A stretch of DNA of 64,000 nucleotides, from NCBI GenBank assembly GCA_003952965.2, contig CM025849.1, positions 8,383,627 through 8,447,626 on the forward strand, in the 5' to 3' direction. A model generated the notes under the pieces. The model had not been told where the DNA came from, made no database searches, and was given only the letters and a program-made list of their open reading frames with translations. Each line of letters begins with the position of its first letter. Positions within the stretch are counted from its first letter, which is position 1. The DNA is from Morella rubra (Eukaryota; Streptophyta; Magnoliopsida; Fagales; Myricaceae). The position numbers and the translations under genes are program-made. Below are positions 49,662-60,575 of the stretch, one piece after another.

Positions 49662-49769
49662 CTCTAATTTTAACGGAAATTACGTAGACAATGATCTAAA
49701 TCCTCTTTATTTAAGAGTCAAAGACTCTCTCTTGGTCCTGGTTTGTTCGCTCAGTTCGTGTGGAAGATC

Positions 49770-52700
49770 ATGGGGAAGTCAACTCCGGTAAGTCTCATCT
49801 CCTTTCTCTCCGTCTCTTCGTAATCTCTGATATGTAGTCAATTCTTGTATACGCACACGTTCACTGGCAAAGCATGAAGTTCTTGGATTCATTTGGAGTT
49901 CATGTATACCAAACGTCGCACCGTATATTCCTTGAATTAACTAGCAGTATATATGCAGAATGTGATCATTTATGGGGCAATAATTAAGAAGTTACTGGGG
50001 GCTTCGAATATCTTATACGAATTCAGCCGCTTAAAGATGGACCTTTTTGGTTCCAGATTTTCTGTGAATAAGAGAAGCAAAAATCTTGTGATATTTTATC
50101 TCGTAAAAGGAAATGTATTCAATCCACGAAAACTTAGCTAATGTCCAACGACCCGCGCCGATAGGCACCCACCTCCACTGGGCAAATATGAAATATGTGT
50201 CCTCACTGTTTCACTAACCACAGTCTGGATAGCCAGTTATTGGTTTCTGGGTCGCACCCAGAACAGAAAAGTTTCTCTGGGGACAATTTTGATCGAATTC
50301 AGATGGAATCGGAGGGTTTGGTCCAGTGGTCCTCCTCCACCGTGCTTCGCGTACGAAACGTTTTGCCCGCCGTGGTGATTATGTTGGTAATGGCTTAGTG
50401 GTCGTCGATTCAAAAATTCCGTGCTTTTCTTCCGCGTTGCGCCTGGGATTCGAAAGTTTGCCTTTTTCTCTGTTACTTTCTTAGGAAACAGTCAGGCGGT
50501 GTGGCACAATCTCACGTTCCAGGGGGTGTTTTATCCGGTGTAGTGTGAGTAGCTGGTGAGGAGAGAAAGAAACGGAGAAGGTGACAAGGAAATATGTGGC
50601 CAAGGAGGGCAGCCACGTGAGCACCATCTGTCTTTGTTTCTTATGCCTCCAGCCACATCAGCTTTCTAATGTGACACATCAGCTCCCACCATACGCAAAA
50701 ATACTTTTAGAAAATACCGATTAATAGTTATAATTCACAATTCTTCCTTGCAATTGCTGGCTAGAAAATAGGATTTTCTCGTGAAACTTGAATGCTTTGG
50801 TGGGACTCCCCTGTTGGAAGCCCACAGTTTTTAGAACAACAACCCTGTTGAGATAAAGTTGAGACGATATAACTTTTATTTCAACTTTCTCGTCTTATTC
50901 CTTAATTTAGCTCTATAATTATCTTGTAATTATTTATTTGATTTTTTTGCGCTAATATAGATGGATTCTCTTATAGATGATCGATGTTGAATTGCAAAGA
51001 TCTAACCCTTAGGGTTTCTACGCTATCATGTCTGAAGATAACCAGTGTAGCTGAGCATGGTTTTTCTAATGCTGCCCCATCTCCTCCCCTTCTCGCTGCT
51101 AATTTTATCTGGTTCCCTTTGCTTCCAGATACTTCCAAGGGTAGAGCCTAAGAGGCAGAGGCCATTTACATGGAGGTTCCTTTCGACTCTATTTTTGGTT
51201 TTTGCAGCTTTCTTCGTAGGGAGTGCATTTGTAGTCACCGATTATAAAGAGGTAAGACATGCTTTCAGCTCCATTGTTTATAGGAAAATATGAAAAAGTT
51301 GACTTTTGAGTCTTAAAGAGCATTCCGAACTGGTGTGGTGGTGATGTTTGCGGGCTAAACCCAATATTTTGGTTTATGGGAGTTGATAAAAAATAAAGTG
51401 AGATAATTTGAATGAATTTTTTTATGTAAAAATACTCAAATGGTCAATATGATTTCACTTTATTATAAATTGATCTATACGATTCCAACTTCAACGATTT
51501 AGTTCATGTTGTCACTAATATGATGCATGAGGTCTCTCCTTCCACACTTCCGTTAATCTCCTAGGAATACGTTGACATGTACATTTTTAAACACTTGGAC
51601 AATGTTGACATGTCAACATATTCTGTTAAGGGATTAACAAAGGTGTGGATGGAGGGATGCTATGATCATATTGGTGACCACATATATTAAATCGTTGAAG
51701 CTGGAACCATATAAACCAATTTGTACCAAATTAAAACTACATTGACCATTTGGATAATTTTTCTAATTTTTCTAAATTTTTATATTTATTGTAATATAAA
51801 TAGATGATTTGACGAGAAGAAAGAAATTTTTTTTGAAATTATTTTATCAAGTGTGACCAAAATTTTGGAACACAAACTACTGTAGCTTCTTTAAGCCATT
51901 ATTGTCTTGACTCTTAGCTACAAATAAATCAAAAGGAGCTACGAGCAAATCGATGCAAATTTATGTGGTGCATAAGCTGCTAGAGCCTAATAGATGACCA
52001 TTGCAATTTCTAAAGTAATAAATGGTTGCCATCGCGGAACAGAGGGTTTTGTCTCGGCGATTAGTTGATGCTGTGCAGATTAGTGGCGTCAAAGCTGATG
52101 TTATGGAGAATACAAGACCGAGGATGTGTGAGGTAGGTTTCTACTACTCAAAAGCCATAAAGATATACTTCCTGCACTCTTCCGGTGTTATCAACACTCC
52201 TCTTTGTGTTTAGAGTCAATGCAGCTGCAGGCCTCAAGGAAGTGAAACACTGCCCAAGGGAATCGTCTCCAAGACTTCGGACTTGGAAATGCGACCCTTA
52301 TCTGGGCCTGTAAATAAAAAGGTAAGTCGACTTATACCTATATATTTCATTTAGAGAGAGCATATATTTTCCACTTAGCTTCTGCAGCCACTTCTGATTT
52401 GAGCTAAATAGTGGTCTCATGTGTATGATCTCTGTCTCATTCTGTTTTGTACCAAGCATGACCACTGTAGTGAAATTCAGATGCTTTTTTACTGCACAGT
52501 TGCATGTATTTTTGTTAGTACGCGGAGAAATTTGCACAGCAAGTCTACCAAAATGAGTTCATTTAATGCATAAGTAAATTTTAAGGAGACTAATGTGACG
52601 ATCTACAATCCGGAACTTCACACTTAAGTGTCTAGTTCGATTCTAAGAAAAATTGAAAATGAGATCGGACATTTTATGGCACAGTTTTAAATGAGTTCAC

Positions 52701-55700
52701 TTAATAGACGAGTAAATTCTAAAGAGATTAGTGGGATGATTCACAAACCCATGACTTCCACTAAAGTCTCCTATTCCCAAAAAGATCGAAACCTGAGTCG
52801 AGGAGTGCCTTATCCGCATGGTCCCCGAAGGATTTTAACCATGAGTATCCATGCTGGGTTTTTAACCATGAGCTATCCAGATTGGGTTATGTTGCATTTG
52901 TCTTTGTCACGGGTGTCTGAACTCTGGAGTAGCAAAAGCCATGTTAGAGGACTAAGGAATTCAGTCGTAGTGCACTCGTAGCGACTACCGAGGACCGTGT
53001 GTCAAAAATCTGCTCGACGAGCACATAGATGGAAGAAAGCTGTCTCCTGGTGTTTTGCCGGTATGGAACTTTGTGTTCAAAATCTCCGTGAGCCCCATAG
53101 TCATATGAGGTCAATCACGAAGCCCATGTTAGTTTTCTGTCAGGCCTTAATGCCAATATCGAGCTTCGAGGTTACACGTTAATATTCCAGAACGTCCAAG
53201 TCAAGGTTTGTAGAATTGGAAGAACTGGTAGTCTTGTAGCTTTACCTGGGACTGAGAAAATTTTGCGTCCACATGGATCCTGTCCCGTGCTGGACATTCT
53301 AGGTACATGGCCCGTCCTCCAAAGCCATCTTGGTCCTGTTTTTTGGGCTGCTATAGGTGTCAAAGATCTCATTCGGCTTCTGGACTACGGGACTTTGCAA
53401 ACTTTGACAAAAAGACTATAATCAGCCTGAACTTGATTGTCCCCATAAAAGAGAAAACAAAAGGAAAAACAATTTGTAAGCGTCTGTGAAACTCTAGGAT
53501 GGTAAAAGCCTCAATCCATCTCTAAGCAGTAATACACTTTACCTATTAGATCATTAGTTTTACGTGGCTTTCATCTTCTACAATAACTTGTTGCAACAAT
53601 CAGATTCAGCTTTTGTTTTTTTTTCGCTTGAATAAAGCTTGTATTACAAGGTTTAAAACACAAATAGGAATACAAAGAAACCCCACCTATGAATCAACCT
53701 TAATCAGGCTACTAGGAAAGACTAGCAGGACCACATTGGGGTTAGAAAACCAAAAATGGTCCATCCTAGGTAGGGAGAGCGGCAGCTCAACTATTATTTT
53801 CCACCATTTGTATCACCACGCTTTGATTCTTAAAAGCACTGAAATTTTATGTACTATGTTTTACTGGGATTTATTATTCCTGTTATGCTTTAAACCTGAT
53901 TGTGTGCTGTGAACATAACCTCATCTTGGAGTCCTCCATTGCCTAAGCTTCACAAAGAAAACTATTTCTCTGGGTTGATTTTATTTTATACACATGGTAC
54001 CATGGCAAATCATTTCTGTCTTCATCTTTTCCAAACATGTTTAACATAGTTAATAATACTTCACTTATAAAATTACTTCCATCTAGCTAGCTGAGTTTAT
54101 TGCACAGTGGATAAGCTGGATTATCCCGGTGGAGAATGCAGTTTCTCTTTCTCCAAATTACCTGATTGACCATCAAGTAATTTTTTCGCAACTTCTTTAC
54201 AGAAATCAAAGTCAGTCATGAACTTATTGGCCATTGCAGCTGGCATAAAGCAAAAAGAAAGTGTGAATAAAATTGTAAAGAAGGTGAAAAGCAAAATTCT
54301 TATGTCCTCCGTACATTAATTGTCTTTGATATCATAACAGCCCATTTCTCTTTTAACATGCAAATTACAGTTTCTGGCAGGTGATTTTGTTATTATGCTT
54401 TTCCATTATGATGGCGTTGTTGATGACTGGAGAGATCTAGACTGGAATAATCGTGCCATACATGTTTCTGCTATCAATCAAACCAAGTGGTAATGGTTAC
54501 TGACTACAATTCTAGAAAAACAGTACAGTTGTTCGGATATGTCTGGTCATTCCTACTAACTGATATAGCATAGCTTTTCCTTTTCAATGAATTAGGTGGT
54601 TTGCAAAGCGTTTCTTACACCCTGATATTGTGTCTGAGTATGCGTACATCTTTCTATGGGATGAAGATCTTGGAGTTGAAAATTTTGATGTTGGAAGGTA
54701 AGGTGTGATTACGAGGAGGATGAGGTTAATGAGTTTGGCTTTTGTTTGTTTGTGTTTTGGTTTTATGTTTTGTTAATAGGTTTGTTGGTTTTGTCTTGCT
54801 TTTAGCTTTGTTGGTATTTTGTTTCTTTTGGATTTAGAAGGTTGCAGTCCTATTATTGTAATCACGATATTCCTCTGCCACAAGTGAAGGTTAATCAATA
54901 AAACTCCTTTATAAAAAAAAAACAAAAAAAAAAAGATTATGAACTTATAGCTATGTATATCTTAGTGAACATATACATTTGCGGGTCTACTTTGTTTGTA
55001 AAATGATGTTTTTCGCATCTGCAGATAAATACGTGTATGAACATGTAATGTGATGGTTACTCTTACCAAATATGGATTGAACAAAAAGTTACAGATCAAT
55101 GTGTAATAGGATTGAACTTCTAAGGCTGTGTTTCTGTGCCTAAATTTCTTTCATGCAGGTATGTCAGTATTATAAAAGAAGAAGGGCTTGAGATATCACA
55201 ACCAGCACTTGATCCTAATAGATCCTGGGTTCATCATCAGCTCACAGAAAGAGAAAGCGGATCAAAAGTACACAGGTTGTCCATCTTTTCTAAAATATTA
55301 ATGTTTGAGAATGAGGAAATCAGTAATCTGCACAGAGTTAGTGCCATTACCATCTATAAACTTCAACTGTATGGAGTCTGATTGCAAAATCCTTATGATT
55401 TCATGTGTAGCTCGCATTTACATGTTTGCTAATTTGCTTACCTCCAGCAGCTTGTCATGAACTATTAGACTTCGATTGAAGTGAGTTTCTCAGTGTATAT
55501 CCTGTTCTAATTCTGGACTTGTGCTGTGGTTTCTATTGCATTGTTAAACAGGAGGACATACAAGTTGATAGGCAGCAGAAAGTGTGACAAAAACAGCACA
55601 GACCCTCCATGCACAGGGTCAGAAAATTCACATGCAGATCCATTTTCAGCTTGATAGCTTACTAACACGAACAGATATATGCATATACATACCCATGCAT

Positions 55701-57672
55701 AAACATACCCATGCATAAACCATAGATCTGTCTATTTCTATACTGTACTTTTCCTGAAGTCTGCCGTCACTTGTTCCCACTGAAAGTATGTCTTTTCTTG
55801 ATAACAAATTATAGGTGGGTGGAAATGATGGCTCCTGTTTTCTCAAGAGCATCCTGGCGCTGTGCATGGCATATGATTCAGGTAGGGCATTACATAGTTT
55901 TTCCTGTCAATGACAATTAATGTCAGCAAATAACTCGAACAGTTGAACAGAATATTACGTGTTCCTTTCTTCTCGGTTTGTATGGCCCAATTTATTCTGA
56001 CTTTCAACCATAGGGACTAATATTTCTCAAAGATGATATCACAATGTTATTGCTAACTTCTCTAAGATGGATAGAGTTAGGGGTTCGTGAAGTTCTGCCA
56101 CTAATTTTTGCGTCTTTGTCCTTTTCTCTTTTTGCCTAATGTTTTTACAGAATGACTTAATTCATGCATGGGGCTTGGATTTTCAGCTCGGTTACTGTTC
56201 TCAGGCAATTTTCTCATCCTCTAAGAATATGCACCTTTTGTCCAGTAACATATGGCTCAAGTGCGAAGCCTTCTTTAACAGGGTGATCGGACTAAAGTTG
56301 TTGGAATTGTTGATTCTGAGTACATTCTCCATTACGGTGTTCCCACACTGGGGGGTTTGGTGCCGAACAAGGTTAGATGTTCTGTTCTTGCAAACTTAGG
56401 CATAACACCATCGTTGATATTGGCTTCAAGAATCCTCTCTGGGAACTTAACCTAACTAAACGGTTGTTTCTTTTGCATCTTTAATGACCATGTTGTTGGT
56501 CATGACTTCCACCCATGTAATTTTCATCTTCATCTCTTTGCTTTCCATCCCACTTAAACCAAATCACTCTTTTTGCTCTGTTGTGTTCTTCTTTCTTGTA
56601 TTGCTTTTTAGTAGTTTTCAGCATTCTTGTTCTATTGGTGCTGCACGGTGGATGTCAAATGAAAAGTTTTTTGTTGAAGATCAGTGAGAACAGTTAAGCT
56701 AAGAGAAAATCAGGAGCTAAGAGGGGAAGAGAAAAGGCCGGATTAATGTTCTGAAAAATGTCACTCACACTTCCACCAAGTATTGCATGTTGTCCTTTAG
56801 TTCTTCATCAATTTGGTATAGAATCCTGTCTCACTGATACTCTTCAGATTCATACAGCAAATTTTATTTTGTAGAGTCTGAATCATGGGGATCCATGAGA
56901 TCAACACGATGCTACCAATTTTTTGCGATTTATTATGCATAAAAAACATGAGTGAATCCAAATCTTGAATTAATCATAAACCACATCACTCTCTCTCTCT
57001 CTCTCTCACCATCTTGTTTTTTTTTTCTGTCTCTTACTAATTTGTAATGATGATCATCAAAGCAGAATATTACTGAAACACCTAACCAAGCTGCCCCAGA
57101 TATGAGCTCTCACAGTTCAGGAAAATTGGTACATAATCAAAATCCAATATGCCACTCATCACCTTTTTGTCTTCTGACCTTCTTTTCATAAGCAGCTTTG
57201 AATTTTGCAGGCAGCACCAGTGTCTGATCAATCTGATGGTAGATCTGCGGTAAGCCTTTCAATAAGTCTTCCATGAACAGAAACTCCTCAATCTGCCTAG
57301 AGCCTGTACAAAGCGTTCCCAAAACTTCCTTTCCTATTTTTTCATCAAAGTGATATGCATATTGTGCATTATCAGCTGTTTTTAGTAGCTTTGTGTTGAT
57401 CAAAAGATGATGTTGGTAGCTTTGTCCACCCAAAAGAGAGGGTTTTTCTCCTTTGAAACGTGTTTGAAACTTCCACTTCAAGTATGGTGTCCTTTTGTAA
57501 TCCTGCTTGTCTAAGGATATACTGTCATTCTTTGACCATTGTTTCCGTGCAGGTGAGAATCCGGTCATTTGTTGAATTAGAGATCTTCAAGCATAGATGG
57601 GAAAAAGCAGTTAAGGAGGATTACTGCTGGATGGATCCCTATCAGAAGCCACTGAAGCAAAGCAACAGCTAG
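49770..57672 (+). CDS. DUF707 family protein (putative type II Golgi membrane protein)
   Basis: The family resembles glycosyltransferases in layout but has no assigned reaction; Arabidopsis members carry the unhelpful name lysine-ketoglutarate reductase trans-splicing related. Coding exons: 49770-49787, 51129-51251, 52043-52132, 52214-52321, 54203-54283, 54371-54489, 54596-54697, 55159-55275, 55552-55617, 55815-55881, 56151-56204, 56282-56371, 57066-57128, 57211-57249, 57553-57672; 1257 nt, 418 aa, phases consistent. A short basic N-terminus precedes one membrane helix (about 21-43). The conserved core includes ETLPKGIVSKTSDLEMRPL, LLAIAAGIKQKESVNKIV, FVIMLFHYDG, WWFAKRFLHPDIV, LWDEDLGVENF (WDEDLG at 201-206), GLEISQPALDPN, PPCTGWVEMMAPVFS and EYILHYGVPTLGG. 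The intron after exon 11 starts with GC. The 18-nt first exon is the least certain part. Confidence 0.88.
50195..50720 (+). other. GC-richer block in DUF707 intron 1
   Basis: A locally GC-richer stretch between coding exons 1 and 2, with an ACGTG-core G-box (gccacgtgag near 50610) and a 67-codon open frame without recognisable domains. It could be an alternative promoter or a decayed exon; nothing decides this. Confidence 0.25.
52551..53400. repeat. Degenerate repeat block in DUF707 intron 4
   Basis: Two diverged copies of about 110 bp, each starting aaatgagttca followed by gagtaaattctaaagaga-like and cttccac/cttcac sequence, lie near 52551 and 52690. A shorter doubling of ttttaaccatgag follows near 52834 and 52860. 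The block breaks a 1.9 kb intron and looks like an old TE, class unknown. Confidence 0.45.
54715..54934 (+). mobile_element. Short retroposon fragment with poly-A in DUF707 intron 7
   Basis: About 220 bp of TG-rich DNA ending in aataaaactcctttat and a long A-rich tail (to 54934). The flanks gattacga (54707-54714) and gattatga (54935-54942) form a possible 8-bp target duplication with one mismatch. It looks like the truncated 3' end of a LINE of a different family from the one at 29207. The insertion begins only about 17 bp after the exon 7 boundary. Confidence 0.55.
56991..57009 (+). repeat. (CT)n microsatellite
   Basis: A pure CT run in DUF707 intron 12, about 55 bp upstream of the acceptor of exon 13, where it may serve as part of the polypyrimidine tract. 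Confidence 0.8.
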
Positions 57673-59271
57673 TTCATGTTTGTTTTCAGCTCGCCCACTA
57701 TATTGAAAGGAGAAGTTGATAGCTCTACACATGATAACAGAGGCATTCATCTAAAGTAGCAAGAGAAGGAGCTACTATATAGAGTTTAAATTGTGGTGAA
57801 ATAACTCTTCCCAAACACTGAAAATTCTTTTCTACTCCACTGAGCAAATTCAGAGGATGCCTAACATTTTTAACAATTTGTAAATTGATACCTAAATTCA
57901 CAATTTTCCTTCAAGATAGAAAGAATGAAAATCTAATTGGTCTCTTTTTGGCTTTTACCACTATTTTATAACTGGAATAGGCAGTCTTTATTCCCTTTTA
58001 TCCTTTCGTATTGCAAGTCCTCCAATCGATTGGATCCGCTGCCACTGGAAATTCTGACTGCTATAGTGGAAGTAGTGGTCATCTAGTCATGTTAAAGTTA
58101 GCAGTTTCAGATCATTATCGAGCATGTTAGGTGATCTTCATGCTTTTCATGCAATGAAGGCAGTGCTTGAGCATATGTATAGGAAAGAGAAGAAGCTTCA
58201 GAAGACATAACGCGATGAATTGCAGGCAAGCCAAGACATTTTTCAGCCAACTTCTTTTACCCTCCTAACCAACATATCTCAACTCTTATTTGGTTTTTAT
58301 TTGGACCCTCCATTGATACACGACTTGTATAGACGGTAGAGCTCTGGAAACAAATGCTTCCTATGAAGTTGAAGGAATGTCTCATTGAACAAAAGCACGC
58401 GTGTAAGAGCTGACACTACTGAGAATACAAGTCCTAGGCCTAATTCCTAGAACAGCGCATATATAAGCATCCCGCTTTGGTGGTGTGAATGTGTTGAATA
58501 TGCACCTGGGAGAGAGTAAAAAGATTATCCAGAAAGAAGTCACAAGTGTAGGTAGTTAATATAGCATAGTTAGGCCCAAACTTATAAGTTAAAACTTTTA
58601 GGTTGATTGATATCTCTATATGCTATATTACTAGCCTACTAAGAGACTTATCAACATAGTTTCAAACACGTTGTTAAACTGCCCTCAATCCAAAAATTCA
58701 CTCTCAATTTAACCTTTAAATCAGGCTTTAGTTTAGTAAATTTACCATATGTGCCATTGAGAATTTGACGGGTGAAATATATCATAAGTTTTAGAAAAAA
58801 CAATGTCTGTTCTCTTGTCTGTCTTCCAAATCCCACCTCACCTTAACCTATACAAGTATACAACAGTCAATCTATGTTGTTCTGTGCTGCCTAAACTCTT
58901 ATACAACGTTATCTCTTCTTTTTCATTTCTTCGATGAATAGAATCTTAAGCCTTTGGATTCCTTTAGTCACATGCCCGCTAATTCCAAGACGGCAAAACC
59001 CGTGATTTACCTGAAATCATGGGACCCAAATTTGTCTCCTTCCGGATTTTGTAATTGACTTCTTGTCCCCAGATGCATCCTTTTCTCTAATTTGGATTTT
59101 TGTGTTGGTTTTTGTATTTGTTGTTTTCTTTTCTCTTCCCCTGATTGATAGAGGGTACCCTACCCCCACAACAACTCTCCCAAACGAAAGACAGCCGCAA
59201 AAAAACCAGAGGATTGTAATCGTCTTGTCCTCTGCCCTTATAACTGCCAAGAATTGCACAATTCCTCTCCA
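57673..59271. other. Spacer downstream of DUF707
   Basis: DUF707 3' UTR followed by AT-rich DNA. Open frames at 58651-58836 and 59017-59368 overlap on both strands and show no domain. No repeat or RNA gene seen. Confidence 0.45.
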
Positions 59272-59508
59272 GATTTTTCTCAACTCATACTGTACATACC
59301 ATATTCAGAGTAGATATTTGTTCCTTGAAATATTTCTTCTTTATTGTAACGGATTCTTTCCATGGTAAGTGATCTCAATCAGGAAATGTCGACAGCTATA
59401 AATAAGATTTTCTCGACTCATATTGTACATACCATATGCAATGTAGATATTTTATACTTGTAATATATTTCCATTATAACAAATTCTTTCCATTATAAGT
59501 GATCTCAA
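59272..59508 (+). repeat. Promoter tandem duplication A (about 130-bp offset)
   Basis: 59272-59378 and 59405-59508 are diverged direct copies. Shared landmarks in order are ttttctc-aactcat, tgtacataccatat, gtagatat, attctttccat and taagtgatctcaa. This lies directly upstream of duplication B and the defensin-like gene. Confidence 0.8.
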
Positions 59509-59536
59509 AATTGGGAGATAAATAAGGTAGAAAGTC

Positions 59537-59543
59537 TATATAA
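59537..59543 (+). promoter_or_regulatory. TATA box, upstream copy
   Basis: tatataa in the context tctatataagg, 179 bp before the start codon of the defensin-like gene. Duplicate of 59615-59621. Confidence 0.6.
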
Positions 59544-59614
59544 GGAAGAGAGAAATTCACCATATTCTTGTGTCTTGTGATCTCAAAATTGGAAGATAAA
59601 TAAGGTAGAAAGTC

Positions 59615-59621
59615 TATATAA
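59615..59621 (+). promoter_or_regulatory. TATA box, downstream copy
   Basis: tatataa in the context tctatataagg, 101 bp before the start codon. Start-site distance of about 30 bp would give a 5' UTR of about 70 nt, so this is the more likely functional copy. Confidence 0.7.
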
Positions 59622-59721
59622 GGGAGAGAGAAATTCACCACAATCTTGTGTCTTGTGTGGACTTGTTTAAACATATATAAACCCAAACCTGAACCATATT
59701 TCACAATTGCAATTCGAAATC

Positions 59722-60575
59722 ATGAAGAACTCAGGAGGGTTTCTCATGCTTCTTTTGGTTCTGTTCTTACGTCTGCTCACGCACTCTGAAGGTACATACA
59801 CCAACAACTAGACACTTCTGCAGTTTCTCTCTTGCTTCCTTTTAACTTCCATTGAAAGCTTTTTCTTGGGTTTCAGTTTTAATGTACAGTAAATAATGCC
59901 GATGATATGCACTTCTAAATCTAAATTTCATTTCTTTGGAGGATTGCATGCGAACCCAGTTTCTATAAAAAGGAAAAAGAGAGAGAAAATGGATCTCTGG
60001 GGAAACATCATTAAAACAAAAAGGAAAAAGTGTGGACTGCTGCTTGCATAAGTATACTGTAGTTTAGTCATTTTCTTCTCGGATTGTCTCGTCCACCTTG
60101 TTGATGTTCGAAGGCTTCGATTGAACTTGGTAAGGGAGTAAGGACATTTCATGGTGTCTGGAATTTGCCTATCTGCTGTCGCAGTGTTGTGCTCCTTGAT
60201 CCACTCTCTATACAGTTCCTAAAGGAAGATCATTCTAGTTGGGTATTATATCAAAAGGAAGGTCTTTACGGGGTGTAAATGGCTTCCAAAGACAAATGTT
60301 TGGTTCTTACAATTTTAATTGCAGGAGAGGCCAAATTTTGCCCAGCTGAGATAACTGCTGAAGGGCAATGTAGCAGTATGTTCGGTGCCTCTGATTGCTT
60401 CCATCACATGCGGGCGAAATACGGAGAGGCCCCGTTTCCCCCGACAAATTGCAAATGCAGTGAAATTCCCCAAGATTCAGAACATTACACATGCCAATGC
60501 GACGTGCCTTGCGAAGAGGACAATACGGCTGCTTCACCGGCGCCGCCCCCAGTGTCGGGTCCGTTGCAACCTTGA
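59722..60575 (+). CDS. Secreted defensin-like cysteine-rich peptide
   Basis: Two coding exons, 59722-59791 and 60325-60575 (321 nt, 106 aa), with the intron falling just after the signal peptide, as is usual in plant defensin-like (DEFL) genes. Exon 1 encodes a hydrophobic signal sequence (GGFLMLLLVLFLRLL). The mature part has eight cysteines spaced C-x9-C-x8-C-x17-C-x-C-x11-C-x-C-x3-C; the two CxC pairs and the last Cys recall DEFL/SCR-like folds. After the last Cys comes an acidic stretch (EEDN) and a proline/alanine-rich tail ending GPLQP, unusual for the family. Such peptides act outside the cell in defence or signalling; the target is unknown. The promoter is tandemly duplicated. Family assignment rests on architecture, not on a close relative I recognise. 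Confidence 0.75.

Larger units (their letters stand above)
59501..59656 (+). repeat. Promoter tandem duplication B (two 78-bp units)
   Basis: Units 59501-59578 and 59579-59656 are near-identical, running from gatctcaaaattgg through taaggtagaaagtctatata to ttgtgtcttgtg. Each holds a complete TATA box and following purine-rich gagagagaaattcacca. The first unit starts inside the end of duplication A, so the two events are nested. Confidence 0.93.

Noticed and set aside
50195..50398. 67-codon open frame in DUF707 intron 1 as an extra coding exon
   Set aside because: The 418-aa model is in frame without it and the frame ends in a stop before any donor; kept only as a GC-richer block.
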